From: Phosphitispora fastidiosa
Lineage (GTDB): Bacteria > Bacillota > Thermincolia > Thermincolales > UBA2595
Reading direction: 5' to 3'
NCBI RefSeq assembly: GCF_019008365.1
Contig: NZ_JAHHUL010000008.1
Span: 62,001 to 126,000, forward strand
Length of the DNA: 64,000 nucleotides
Shown: in pieces, positions 52,120-61,315 of the stretch
Layout of the letters: the number at the start of each line of letters is the position of its first letter
Numbering within the stretch: position 1 is the stretch's first letter
The notes under the pieces: generated by a model
Databases searched by the model: none
The model's input: the letters and a program-made list of their open reading frames with translations, nothing else
Told to the model about the DNA's origin: nothing
Program-made: the position numbers and the translations under genes

Positions 52120-53754
52120 ATGCCTATCACAGAAATTCTGGCGCGGAATGCCGAAATGTATGGACAGGAAATATGCCTGACAGAGATTAATTTGGATCTC
52201 CAGGAAAGTCACAATGTCACCTGGCGTGAGTATGAGCTGATTGAAAATAACCCGGCAGGTGAATACCGGCGGGAAATGACCTGGCGTGTTTTTGACGAGA
52301 AAGCAAATCGAATGGCCAACCTGCTTCTGAAGAGGGGTATAAAAAAGGGGGATAAGGTAGCTATTCTTTTAATGAATTGCCTGGAGTGGCTGCCGATTTA
52401 TTTCGGAATATTAAAAACCGGCGCAATTGCAGTGCCGCTAAATTTCCGCTATACGGCTGATGAAATAAAATATTGTTTAGATTTATCTGAAACCATTGTC
52501 TTGATTTTCGGGCCGGAATTTATCGGCCGGGTGGAAGCGATTTGTGATCAAATACCTAAAGTGAAAACACTTTTTTTTGCCGGAGAAAACCGCCCGACTT
52601 TTGCTGAAAACTATGACCGCTTAACTGCCAATTGTTCCAGTGAAGCTCCACATATTGAGCTTAAAGATGAAGATGATGCGGCAGTATATTTCTCCTCAGG
52701 AACCACAGGATTCCCCAAAGCAATTTTACATACACATCTAAGTCTGATGTCAGCATGTTATACGGAAAATAAGCACCATGGTCAAACGCGTGAAGATAAT
52801 TTTTTATGTATTCCACCCCTTTACCACACCGGCGCCAAGATGCATTGGTTCGGCAGTCTGTTGTCAGGAAGCAAAGCCGTGTTGCTTCGTGGAGTTAAGC
52901 CTGAATGGATACTCAAAACGGTCTCTGAAGAAAAAATTACCATTGTCTGGCTTTTGGTTCCCTGGGCACAGGACATTTTGGATGCCATTGAATGTGGAGA
53001 TTTGAGACTGGAAGATTATCACCTTTCCCAGTGGAGACTCATGCATATCGGCGCCCAGCCGGTTCCGCCCAGCTTAATTCATCGCTGGAAGAAGTATTTT
53101 CCGGACCATCTCTATGATACCAACTATGGCCTGAGCGAATCTATCGGTCCCGGATGTGTCCATTTAGGTATCGAGAATATTCATAAAGTCGGCGCTATCG
53201 GAATACCGGGCTATAATTGGGAAGTCAAGATTACAGACGAGGATGGATGCTCTTTAACCCCGGGACAGGTTGGAGAATTGGCTGTTAGGGGACCGGGTGT
53301 GATGAAATGCTACTACAATGACCCGGAAGAGACTGCAGCCGCAATCAGGGATGGCTGGCTATATACCGGTGATATGGCCCGGATGGATGAAGATGGTTTT
53401 ATCTATTTGGTTGACCGGAAAAAAGATGTGATTATCAGCGGCGGCGAGAATTTATATCCGGTACAAATCGAAGATTTTCTCCGCGCTCATAATGCAATTA
53501 AGGATGTAGCAGTCATTGGGCTGCCTGATAAACGTCTGGGTGAAATAGCGGCTGCGATCATTGAACTAAAACCGGGCTCTAAGTGTACCGAAGAAGAAAT
53601 ACAAACATTCTGCGCTCCAATGCCGCGTTACAAACGTCCGCGGAAAATCATTTTTGATGAAGTCCCGCGTAATCCCACCGGCAAGATTGAAAAACCGCGG
53701 TTAAGGGAAAAATACGGGGCCATAAGTTTAGTGGCGGCTCAAACTGAGAGATAA
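52120..53754 (+). CDS. AMP-forming acyl-CoA synthetase
   Basis: This 544-residue ANL-family enzyme has the AMP-binding signature YFSSGTTGFPKAILHTH, YDTNYGLSE (A5 motif), GWLYTGDMARMDEDGF and the C-terminal RKKDVIISGGENLYP and NPTGKIEK with the catalytic Lys. It activates a carboxylic or fatty acid to acyl-CoA with ATP. It has its own terminator and stands about 600 bp upstream of the acyltransferase/radical SAM operon, so it could supply acyl-CoA to it; that link is inference. The ATG at 52120 follows GGGAGG. Confidence 0.88.
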   Translation: MPITEILARNAEMYGQEICLTEINLDLQESHNVTWREYELIENNPAGEYRREMTWRVFDEKANRMANLLLKRGIKKGDKVAILLMNCLEWLPIYFGILKTGAIAVPLNFRYTADEIKYCLDLSETIVLIFGPEFIGRVEAICDQIPKVKTLFFAGENRPTFAENYDRLTANCSSEAPHIELKDEDDAAVYFSSGTTGFPKAILHTHLSLMSACYTENKHHGQTREDNFLCIPPLYHTGAKMHWFGSLLSGSKAVLLRGVKPEWILKTVSEEKITIVWLLVPWAQDILDAIECGDLRLEDYHLSQWRLMHIGAQPVPPSLIHRWKKYFPDHLYDTNYGLSESIGPGCVHLGIENIHKVGAIGIPGYNWEVKITDEDGCSLTPGQVGELAVRGPGVMKCYYNDPEETAAAIRDGWLYTGDMARMDEDGFIYLVDRKKDVIISGGENLYPVQIEDFLRAHNAIKDVAVIGLPDKRLGEIAAAIIELKPGSKCTEEEIQTFCAPMPRYKRPRKIIFDEVPRNPTGKIEKPRLREKYGAISLVAAQTER

Positions 53755-53761
53755 TTAAACA

Positions 53762-53808
53762 AACCACCTGTAGCATAGTGAGATGATATGCTTATGGGTG
53801 GTTTTTTA
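53762..53808 (+). terminator. Terminator after the acyl-CoA synthetase gene
   Basis: AACCACC and GGGTGGTT form the base of a hairpin with inner GCATA/TATGC, followed by TTTTTT. The rest of 53809-53949 is an AT-rich leader of the cold-shock gene. Confidence 0.8.
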
Positions 53809-53949
53809 AACCCCAATTCATTTGGATACCAATTATTGGAGGATTTATTAGCATAATTGTCTAAGTATATCTTATTATTTGTATTAGTATAATAAATATG
53901 AATTGAATCAGCATCACATCATCATAATCATTAGGGAGGTGAGTTTAAA

Positions 53950-54150
53950 ATGTTGGGTACAGTAAAATGGTTTAATGCTGAAAAAGGTTTCGGGTTTATT
54001 GAACAAGAAGGCAGTGGGGAAGACGTATTTGTACACTTTTCTTCTATTAATACAGCAGGATATAAATCCCTTGATGAGGGGCAAAAGGTTGAGTTTGATA
54101 TAGAAAAAGGTCAGCGTGGCCTACAAGCCGCTAATGTTAATCTTCTATAA
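53950..54150 (+). CDS. Cold-shock domain protein
   Basis: This 66-residue CspA-family protein has the RNA-binding motifs [15 protein letters not shown] and DVFVHFSSI. It is a single OB-fold nucleic-acid chaperone. The start ATG follows AGGGAGG. A T-rich terminator follows. It is monocistronic and unrelated in function to the next operon. Confidence 0.93.
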   Translation: MLGTVKWFNAEKGFGFIEQEGSGEDVFVHFSSINTAGYKSLDEGQKVEFDIEKGQRGLQAANVNLL

Positions 54151-54198
54151 TTATAATTTTGTAAATTTACAACTATAGAACCAAATTTGTTTTTTAAT

Positions 54199-54225
54199 GC
54201 TACTTTTTGTAGCTTATTTTTTTTG
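54199..54225 (+). terminator. Terminator after the cold-shock gene
   Basis: GCTAC and GTAGC pair around TTTTT and are followed by TTATTTTTTTT. The rest of 54226-54352 has no gene and leads into the acyltransferase/radical SAM operon. Confidence 0.75.
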
Positions 54226-54352
54226 CTTTTTCACCGCTGCCGGCAGAAGTGCAAGCAGGCGGTCTGATTGGGTAAAAGCTGAAAGCTGGAGAATAAAGGA
54301 TAACCTAATAACGTAGAGGACTATTATCATAATAAGTCGAATTTAATACATT

Positions 54353-55441
54353 ATGAATTTAAAATTTGTGAGTACACGCAGAGAAATTAAGCAGTACCTT
54401 AACATAACGAGGCTGATTTATCGCGACTGCATCTATTATCGCGATTCCATGACTGACATCCTTAAGATGTTTTTATATAAAAAGACCGCGTTTATTGAAC
54501 ATAGTGAGTTCCTGCCTTTTCTGATTGAAGACCAGGGGAAGCCGGTACTGCGGGCTGCCTTTATCATTGACCGTAACCTGTCAGACTGCCTGATCATTGC
54601 TTTCTTTGAGGCTTATGAGCATCAGGGGGCAGCAGTGGAATTGATGCTGCAGAAGGCAAGGGAATTAGCTAAATCCAGGGGCCTGAAAAAAATTATCTGC
54701 GGCTTAGCTGCACACTTAAATTACGGGGTAGGCTTTTTGGCCTCACATTTCGATGTGGCACCCTGTTTTGGTCTTGGTTACACGCCCGGTTACTACCTGG
54801 ACTACTTCCGGGGGATGCGAGAAGTAAACTTTACCTCCATTCAGGTTGCTGTCGATAAATTTGATTTTGCCGGAGAGGAAGGTTTGCTAAAACGCATTCA
54901 GCAGAGGGGCTATACCTTTCGCACAGCAGATTTCTCCCAGTTGGACCGGGAGATTGCCATTTTCACCAGATTAAATAATCTCAGCTACCAGGGTCAGCAG
55001 TGGTGGACTGAGCGCACCTTTTCGGAAGATAAGGAACTTTTGTATCCCTTTAGGTGGTTCCTCAGTGGAGAGAATCTGATTATTGCCGAAAAAGACGGAG
55101 AACCTGTCGGGCTGCTCCTGTGGTATCCGGATTTTAATCAACTGGTTGCTCCCGGTCAGTGTTTAGGTATTTCCACCCTAATTAAACTAAAATTGGGCGG
55201 TAGGCGCCGGATTGACCGCTTTAAAATTGCCGATATTGCCGTTCATCCGAAGTTTCAGGGGACGGGGATAATATTAGGCCTGTTTGAGAGGCTGCAGACC
55301 CTGGTTAAAGGCCGCTTCAAATATGGCGAGGGCGGCTGGATTGCAGCAGATAACCTGCTGTCCCGGGGCTTTGCCGGTCGCTGGCGGGATCTGGGCTGTC
55401 AGGAATACAAGCAGTATAAAGCCTTTGAAACGGAGCTTTAG
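54353..55441 (+). CDS. GNAT-like N-acyltransferase, first gene of the radical SAM operon
   Basis: This 362-residue protein appears to contain two GNAT-like halves: residues about 1-150 (ILKMFLYKKTAFIEHSEF) and a second with the acetyl-CoA-type motif IADIAVHPKFQGTGIILGLFE near residues 285-305. No ribosome site is obvious before ATG 54353, so the start is less certain. It is followed 1 bp later by a second transferase. The acceptor is unknown; the operon context suggests transfer of an acyl group to an amine. Confidence 0.7.
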   Translation: MNLKFVSTRREIKQYLNITRLIYRDCIYYRDSMTDILKMFLYKKTAFIEHSEFLPFLIEDQGKPVLRAAFIIDRNLSDCLIIAFFEAYEHQGAAVELMLQKARELAKSRGLKKIICGLAAHLNYGVGFLASHFDVAPCFGLGYTPGYYLDYFRGMREVNFTSIQVAVDKFDFAGEEGLLKRIQQRGYTFRTADFSQLDREIAIFTRLNNLSYQGQQWWTERTFSEDKELLYPFRWFLSGENLIIAEKDGEPVGLLLWYPDFNQLVAPGQCLGISTLIKLKLGGRRRIDRFKIADIAVHPKFQGTGIILGLFERLQTLVKGRFKYGEGGWIAADNLLSRGFAGRWRDLGCQEYKQYKAFETEL

Positions 55442-55442
55442 G

Positions 55443-56453
55443 ATGAAGTGGATTACTTACGACAAAATTGACCAGGTCCCTACAGACTGGGATGAACTGG
55501 CTGGCAGCAACATCTTTTTAACCAGGGATTTTCTCCGCCACCTGGAAAAGGTTAATCCCTGCAGCCAGGCGTATCACCGGCTGGAAGATCACGTGTGCCG
55601 GCCAAAGGCTATCTATGTTGACTATACATTGAAGCTGGACATATTTACCTATAGACTGTTGAGTTTTAAGATTCCCCTAAGAATTATGGGGATTCCCTGT
55701 TCGGTGGCTAAACCGGGCTTTAGCGCTGCCGCAGGTTATGAAAATGAATTATGGCAGCACTTTCAAAGCCGGAAGGGAGCAAAACTGATTCTGAATTGTT
55801 CTCAGAAACTACCGGGCAAAGCGGGTAATACCTTGCCGGCCTGTCGTTTGCAGATTAATTGGAGCAGTTTTGAGGAATATCTTATGGCCATGCGCAGCAG
55901 CTATCGCTGCCGGACTAACAAAGCTGTCAGGAAGTGGCATGAGGTTCAGGTTGACATACTGCCGCCATCGCGTTTTGATCAAAACATGTACCTGCTATAT
56001 GAAGCGGTTTATGCCAGATCCGCCGCCAAATTGGAGAAGCTGTCTATTGGCTTTTTCAGAAGCTTAACCCCTAAAGCCAGGTTGATTAGAGCCACATATA
56101 AGGAACAATTGCTTGGCTTTAGCGTCATAGTAGAAAATGATGATGAATTGGTGTTTTTATTTACCGGCTTTGATTATCAGTTAAACCACCAATTTGATAT
56201 CTATTATAATCTTTTACTGGAAATACTGCGTTTCGGAATTGCCAACAACTATGCCGTTATTGATTTCGGGCAGACGGCAGAGGAGACTAAACTGAAATTG
56301 GGAGCCCAGCTGTTTGATTTTGCAATGTACATCGGCCATTCCAATCCCATCATCAATTGGGCTGCCAATCGTGTCCTGGGGGCACTTAGTTACCGGGCGT
56401 CGACAGTGCCGTACCGGGTGTTCAAAAACAGGGGGCAGCATACAGAAAACTAA
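55443..56453 (+). CDS. GNAT/FemAB-like acyltransferase
   Basis: This 336-residue protein resembles the GNAT-related Acetyltransf_6/FemAB-like group: MRSSYRCRTNKAVRKW, YEAVYARSAAKLEKLS, FTGFDYQLNHQFDIYYNLLL and VIDFGQTAEETKLKLGAQ. Members transfer acyl or aminoacyl groups in cell-envelope and lipid pathways. The ATG is 1 bp after the previous stop (TAGGATGAAG), indicating translational coupling. The substrate is unknown. Confidence 0.7.
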   Translation: MKWITYDKIDQVPTDWDELAGSNIFLTRDFLRHLEKVNPCSQAYHRLEDHVCRPKAIYVDYTLKLDIFTYRLLSFKIPLRIMGIPCSVAKPGFSAAAGYENELWQHFQSRKGAKLILNCSQKLPGKAGNTLPACRLQINWSSFEEYLMAMRSSYRCRTNKAVRKWHEVQVDILPPSRFDQNMYLLYEAVYARSAAKLEKLSIGFFRSLTPKARLIRATYKEQLLGFSVIVENDDELVFLFTGFDYQLNHQFDIYYNLLLEILRFGIANNYAVIDFGQTAEETKLKLGAQLFDFAMYIGHSNPIINWAANRVLGALSYRASTVPYRVFKNRGQHTEN

Positions 56454-56471
56454 AAAAATATGAGGTATATG

Positions 56472-57134
56472 ATGAGCAGGATATGGGATTTTTGGGCCAA
56501 ATACTATGACCGCCTCTGGGTGCAGACCTATTCTCTTGGACCGACCAGGAAGCTGGTTATCAAGGAGTTGGAGGGTTTGCTGGGGATTCACAAAGCCCCG
56601 GTGGGGAGGCCGGTGCGGCACCTGGATGTTGGGTGCGGCAGTGGTCAGTTAATTGCCGAGCTTATTGAAGTATTTACTCCTGAAGCTATTATCTGCAGCG
56701 GAATTGATGCCTCTGTGAAGATGATTGAGCAAGCCAGGGATAAAGGTCTGGCTGCCAAATTCTATCCGGGTGATGCTCATCAACTGCCTTTTGACGAGGC
56801 TTCTTTTGACCTGGTCACCTGCTGCCATTCTTTACCTTATTACCATAACCAGCCACTGGCAGTTCAGGAATTTTACCGTGTCCTCAGACCGGGCGGGTTA
56901 TTGTTTTTGGTTAATGCTTCAGTGAACAGTTTCTATGACCGGGTGATGATGAGTTTAGTGAAGGTAACTACTGGGCCTGGGAATTATCCATCAAAGGCCG
57001 GGATGAGGGAGTTAGCAGCTGTCTCCGGAGCGGAATTAATCACCCAGGTCAGGGTGCCGGTCTACAGCCTCATCCCCAGTCTGATATTGACTATTTCCAG
57101 AAAGCGGGTGCCTCATGAAGGTATTACTGGTTAG
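56472..57134 (+). CDS. Class I SAM-dependent methyltransferase in the radical SAM operon
   Basis: This methyltransferase of about 220 residues has motif I LDVGCGSGQLIAEL, CSGIDASVKMIEQA, DAHQLPFDEASFDLVTC and YRVLRPGGLLFLVNAS. ATG 56472 is chosen because GAGGT lies just upstream; an in-frame ATG at 56460 precedes that site. Its 3' end overlaps the first radical SAM gene by 20 bp, so they are co-translated. It may O- or N-methylate the pathway product or a lipid. Confidence 0.8.
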   Translation: MSRIWDFWAKYYDRLWVQTYSLGPTRKLVIKELEGLLGIHKAPVGRPVRHLDVGCGSGQLIAELIEVFTPEAIICSGIDASVKMIEQARDKGLAAKFYPGDAHQLPFDEASFDLVTCCHSLPYYHNQPLAVQEFYRVLRPGGLLFLVNASVNSFYDRVMMSLVKVTTGPGNYPSKAGMRELAAVSGAELITQVRVPVYSLIPSLILTISRKRVPHEGITG

Positions 57135-58467
57135 ACCCAAACCTCACCCGGATACCATTGGTCTCCAGAGTATCATGGTCTGTGAGCCTTTGGAACTGGA
57201 ATATCTGGCCGCAGCTATTAAAGAGCGCCATCAGGTTGAATTAGTGGATATGATTCTGGAAAAGGATTCCCTGGAGCATTTCCTGGTCAGATACCGGCCT
57301 GATGTGGTTGCTGTAACAGCATATATATCACACATACCGGTTGTCAAAGAATATGCCAAAGCAGTCAAACAGTTTGATACCGCCATTACTGTAGTGGCGG
57401 GAGGGGTTCATGCCGAGGTAGTGCCGGAGGATTTTTTTGATGAAAACATCGATTATGTGGTCTATGCTAAAGGCTTAGCAAATTTCAGTCTGCTAATTGG
57501 AGAATTGGAAGCAGGCTCCCGGGTAAGTCTGCCGGGCGTTCTAAGCAAAGGTCAGACTAAGGTTCCGGTTGATAATAGGGACCTTCCAACGGTATTTCCT
57601 GACCGGACCATCACTGCCAAGTACCGTGATCAATATTACTACATGTATCACCAGCCCTGTGCTCTGCTGAAGACTTCCTATGGGTGTCCCTTTAGCTGTA
57701 ATTTTTGTTATTGCAGGGAAATCACTGGGGGGAGCTATTATGTGCGGGACCTGGAGGAGGTTATTGCAGAGCTTCTCCTGATTAAAGAGCGGGAGATCTA
57801 TATTGTTGATGATAATTTCCTGGTTGATCCCATCAGGGTAGAAAGATTTTGCGAATTACTGCAAAAACACCGTTTGGATAAAAGGTTTCTCATCTATGGA
57901 CGGGCTGATTTTATTGCTGAACATGAGGAAACTATTGCTAAATTTGCTCAAGTTGGGCTGCGGGCTGTTATCGTGGGTATCGAGTCACCTGACAGCACCG
58001 AATTGGCACAGTACAACAAGCAGAGCAGTGTCGAAAGCAATGAACGGGCGATAAACATTTTGCAGAAATATCAAGTAGACTGCTATGCTACCATGATTAT
58101 GGGTCTGGACTGGGATAAGCGGGATTTTGACCGTCTCTTTCGGTGGCTGTCCAAAAACAAACTGCAGTTTGTGAACCTGCAGCCCCTAACCCCCATGCCG
58201 GGAACAATTTTACAGGGGCAGTACACCGACCTGCTTATTGCGCCAACTGATTATGCCAAGTGGGATCTGGCCAATCTGGTAGTGAAACCGACCGGGCTTT
58301 CTGTACGCAGTTATTACCTGCAGATGTTATGGGTTTACTTTAAAATAACCCTCAGTCCCGGGAGTCTCTTTAAAAACTTACGCTATGGCTTGCTGCCAAA
58401 CCTGAAACTGTCTCTTGGAGTAACCAAAATAATCTGGCAGTATCTGCAGAAAATCATCAAAGGGTAG
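57115..58467 (+). CDS. B12-binding-type radical SAM protein A
   Basis: This 450-residue protein has an N-terminal B12-binding-type Rossmann domain (KVLLVRPKPHPDT...EPLELEYLAAAIKE; GGVHAEVVPEDFF) without an obvious DxHxxG motif. The radical SAM core has C191-x3-C195-x2-C198 (YGCPFSCNFC). The VGIESPDSTELAQYNKQSS region and a hydrophobic/basic C-terminal tail suggest membrane association. It is paralogous to the proteins at 58584 and 62554. The family often modifies lipids or peptides by methylation or C-C/C-S bond formation. Confidence 0.83.
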   Translation: MKVLLVRPKPHPDTIGLQSIMVCEPLELEYLAAAIKERHQVELVDMILEKDSLEHFLVRYRPDVVAVTAYISHIPVVKEYAKAVKQFDTAITVVAGGVHAEVVPEDFFDENIDYVVYAKGLANFSLLIGELEAGSRVSLPGVLSKGQTKVPVDNRDLPTVFPDRTITAKYRDQYYYMYHQPCALLKTSYGCPFSCNFCYCREITGGSYYVRDLEEVIAELLLIKEREIYIVDDNFLVDPIRVERFCELLQKHRLDKRFLIYGRADFIAEHEETIAKFAQVGLRAVIVGIESPDSTELAQYNKQSSVESNERAINILQKYQVDCYATMIMGLDWDKRDFDRLFRWLSKNKLQFVNLQPLTPMPGTILQGQYTDLLIAPTDYAKWDLANLVVKPTGLSVRSYYLQMLWVYFKITLSPGSLFKNLRYGLLPNLKLSLGVTKIIWQYLQKIIKG

Positions 58468-58470
58468 TAA

Positions 58471-58525
58471 GCAAAGTGAAGCAGGCAAAGTGAAGCAGGC
58501 AAAGTGAAGCAGGCAAAGTGAAGCC
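58471..58525 (+). repeat. Four tandem 14-bp repeats in the operon spacer
   Basis: GCAAAGTGAAGCAG is repeated three times exactly and a fourth time with one change, in the only long spacer (116 bp) of the operon. It is followed by AAGGGGTA/AAGGGGTG-like strings. It looks like replication slippage and could vary in copy number. Confidence 0.85.
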
Positions 58526-58583
58526 AGAAAGGGGTAACAAACAAGGGGTAGTAAGAGATGCCAGCCAAGAAAGGGGTGTTTTG

Positions 58584-59948
58584 ATGCGAGTTTTACTGGT
58601 CCGGCCAGGGCGGAGAAAACAGGCTATTACTCTGGGAGAATTCATGTTTGCGGAACCCATCGGTCTGGAGTGTGTCTATAGTGTCCTGAAGGATACCTGT
58701 CAGGTTAAGATTCTGGACCTGATGATAGAGGGGCAGGACTTCACCAAAGAGCTGCAGGATTTTCGCCCCGATGTTGTCGGATTTACTTCCTATTGTATTG
58801 ATGTATTGGCTGTATTGGAATTGGCAGAAGCAGCAAAGAAAATTAATCCCGGATTTATCACCCTGGCAGGCGGCACACAGGCCTTGTTGGCCCCAGAAAG
58901 TTTTTATAACGAATATATTGATCACATTTTTGAATATACCACAAAAGAAAATCTGCTTGAATTCTTTGACTCCTTAAATCGGGGAGAGGAAATCCCGCCA
59001 ATTGCGGGGGTGCGCAGCCGCAGGGACAATTATCTGGGCACAGGAGCAAAGGGCCTAAATGAGTACATCATTCCCGAGCGCAGCTCCACGGCTGGATATC
59101 GCCGGCATTACAGTTATTTCGGGTACAAGCCCTGTGCCATCATGCAGACATCTATGGGCTGCAGCACTCACTGTAAGTTCTGCCTGCGCTGGAAGATCGA
59201 AGGACCGGTGGAACAGGATCGGCCCATGACAGAGGTTATTGACCAGATTGCCGGGATCGCGGAACCTAGCATCATGTTTTATGATAATAATTTTCTATAT
59301 AACCCCAGGCGGTTGGAATATTTTTGCGATGCCATTGAAACCAGGGGCATCAGGAAGAATTTCATCTGCTATGGCAGCGCCCGGAGTATTGCCGCTCAGC
59401 CTGAGCTGATGCAGCGCCTGGGTAAGATTGGCCTAAGGGCAGTGCTGGTTGGCTATGAGTCTTTTCGCGATGAGGATCTGGCCAGTTATCAAAAGCAGTC
59501 AACTGTCGCGGTGAATTTAGAGGCAGCCCGCATTTTAAAGGAGGCCGGGATTGATTGCTGGGCATCATTTATTCTGCACCCTGACTGGAGCGCAAAGGAT
59601 TTCGGGGAATTTCGCCGCTGCCTAAAACAGCTTAAGCCGGAGATTTCCTCCTTATCTCCGATGACACCGTTTCCCGCCGGGCTGCTTTACCGGCAGTATC
59701 AGGACAGGCTGCTGTTTCCCAAAGAGGCCTATGACCAGTGGAGTTTTTCGGTTGTATCCATCAGACCAAGCCAGATGAGTTTAAGACGTTATTACCTGGA
59801 GGTGATGCGGACAAACCTGTATGTAAACCTCTGTCTGAACAATTCCACCTATTTAGTAAGAAAATTCGGGTGGAGGACTATGGTGCGTTTGCTCAAAGGG
59901 TCATTAAAATTTGGTTGGACCTATACTAAACTAATGTTAAAGGGCTAA
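58584..59948 (+). CDS. B12-binding-type radical SAM protein B
   Basis: This 454-residue paralogue of protein A begins MRVLLVRPGRRKQ, with AEPIGLECVYSVLKD in place of EPLELEYL. The cluster motif is C193-x3-C197-x2-C200 (MGCSTHCKFC). VGYESFRDEDLASYQKQS and a basic amphipathic tail follow. ATG 58584 follows AAGGGGTG; longer in-frame starts are inside the repeat spacer and lack a ribosome site. It lies 4 bp before the next radical SAM gene. Confidence 0.83.
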   Translation: MRVLLVRPGRRKQAITLGEFMFAEPIGLECVYSVLKDTCQVKILDLMIEGQDFTKELQDFRPDVVGFTSYCIDVLAVLELAEAAKKINPGFITLAGGTQALLAPESFYNEYIDHIFEYTTKENLLEFFDSLNRGEEIPPIAGVRSRRDNYLGTGAKGLNEYIIPERSSTAGYRRHYSYFGYKPCAIMQTSMGCSTHCKFCLRWKIEGPVEQDRPMTEVIDQIAGIAEPSIMFYDNNFLYNPRRLEYFCDAIETRGIRKNFICYGSARSIAAQPELMQRLGKIGLRAVLVGYESFRDEDLASYQKQSTVAVNLEAARILKEAGIDCWASFILHPDWSAKDFGEFRRCLKQLKPEISSLSPMTPFPAGLLYRQYQDRLLFPKEAYDQWSFSVVSIRPSQMSLRRYYLEVMRTNLYVNLCLNNSTYLVRKFGWRTMVRLLKGSLKFGWTYTKLMLKG

Positions 59949-59952
59949 TGAG

Positions 59953-61275
59953 ATGAAAAAAAAATTACTCTTAATTCAACCCACTCCCTATGACAGCAGC
60001 GGCAGTTTAATTAAAAGACGCAAACTGTATTTTGTGGGTTTGGCCTTACCACTGCTGGCTGCCTTGACACCTGAGGCTTGGGAAATAGAATTGGCTTTGG
60101 AAACCATTGAGGAAGTCGACCTGGAAACAGATGCCCAGGTAATCGGCATCAGCAGCATGGGACACAGTGTGATCAGAGCCATTGAATTGGCTAAGGAGTA
60201 CCGGAACAGAGGCAAAACCGTCATTATGGGCGGGTACATGGTGAGTTTGATGGCAGAGGAAGCCGGTCAGTATTGTGATGCTGTGGTCATCGGTGATGCC
60301 GAGGGAGTTTGGCGGGAACTGCTCCTGGATTGGGAAGCGGGGCAGCTTAAAAAAATTTACCGGGCTGAGCTGGATTCCTTAGAAAATTTACCTCTGCCGC
60401 GCTATGATTTGCTGACAGATAAAGCCATCGGCGATTTTCTTCCTGTTCAGGCCGGGAGGGGGTGTCCTCACAGCTGCAGCTTTTGTTCAGTTCACTGCCT
60501 GTACCGGGGGAAATACCTGAAACGCAGTATCCCGGAGGTGATTCGGGATATTAAATATGTTAAGTCCTTAGGGTATAACAGGTTTTTACTTCTGGATGAC
60601 AACATTGTCTCAGATGAAGGGTATATGCTGGAGCTGGTGCGCGAAATCGCCAAACTGAAGATGCAGTGGTTTAGTCAGTGTGATATTACGGCAGCCAATA
60701 ATCCCGTTCTGTTAAAGGCTCTTAAGGACAGCGGCTGTTTGGTCTTAAGCTTTGGTTTGGAAAGCATCAGCCAGGAAAGCCTGGACAGCCTGAATAAAGC
60801 CTGGGCCAAAGTGCAGCATTATCCTGACCAGATTCAAAGGATTCGCCAGGCCGGTATTGAAGTCAGTACTGAGATGGTGGTGGGCACAGATGCCGATACG
60901 GAGGAAAGCATTTTAGCCACTGCCAATTTCATCGCAGCCAATAAGATTTCTGTCCCGCGATTTTATATTTTAACACCTATTCCAGGTACAGATTTGTTTA
61001 ATCAGCTGCGCAGTGAGGGCCGGATTTGCAATGAAAATATCTACTCTTATAACGGTACGGAAGCTGTCCATGTTCCGGCCCGGATGAGTCCACAGCAGTT
61101 AACCAAAGCCTACTGGGAACTTTATAACCGGGTCTACAGCTGGACCTCCATTATCAAGAGAACGCTGTTAACCCGAAATTTCCTGGCTAACCCAATACAG
61201 CAGTTGTTTTATTTTTTAGTTAATCTGAAATACCGGCAGGACATCAGGAAGGGCATACCGCCCAACATAATCTAA
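59953..61275 (+). CDS. B12-binding-type radical SAM protein C (different subfamily)
   Basis: This 440-residue protein starts KKKLLLIQPTPYDSS, carries GGYMVSLMAEEAG and C171-x3-C175-x2-C178 (RGCPHSCSFC), and has LDDNIVSDEGYMLELVREI, FGLESISQESLDSLNKAW and VVGTDADTEESI. It is closer to the general B12-rSAM (HpnJ/BchE-like) pattern than to A, B and D. The C-terminal region is hydrophobic/basic. It sits between protein B and the LuxI/FeeM-like gene. Confidence 0.82.
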   Translation: MKKKLLLIQPTPYDSSGSLIKRRKLYFVGLALPLLAALTPEAWEIELALETIEEVDLETDAQVIGISSMGHSVIRAIELAKEYRNRGKTVIMGGYMVSLMAEEAGQYCDAVVIGDAEGVWRELLLDWEAGQLKKIYRAELDSLENLPLPRYDLLTDKAIGDFLPVQAGRGCPHSCSFCSVHCLYRGKYLKRSIPEVIRDIKYVKSLGYNRFLLLDDNIVSDEGYMLELVREIAKLKMQWFSQCDITAANNPVLLKALKDSGCLVLSFGLESISQESLDSLNKAWAKVQHYPDQIQRIRQAGIEVSTEMVVGTDADTEESILATANFIAANKISVPRFYILTPIPGTDLFNQLRSEGRICNENIYSYNGTEAVHVPARMSPQQLTKAYWELYNRVYSWTSIIKRTLLTRNFLANPIQQLFYFLVNLKYRQDIRKGIPPNII

Positions 61276-61310
61276 AGGATGAACCTGCTAACATAATCTA
61301 AGGGGTGAAC
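61264..61310 (+). repeat. Duplicated 22-bp leader before the LuxI/FeeM-like gene
   Basis: AACATAATCTAA-GG-TGAACC occurs twice in tandem, the second copy carrying the ribosome site AAGGGGTG of the next gene. The first copy spans the stop codon of the preceding gene. It is probably a slippage duplication. Confidence 0.6.
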
Positions 61311-61315
61311 CAAAA

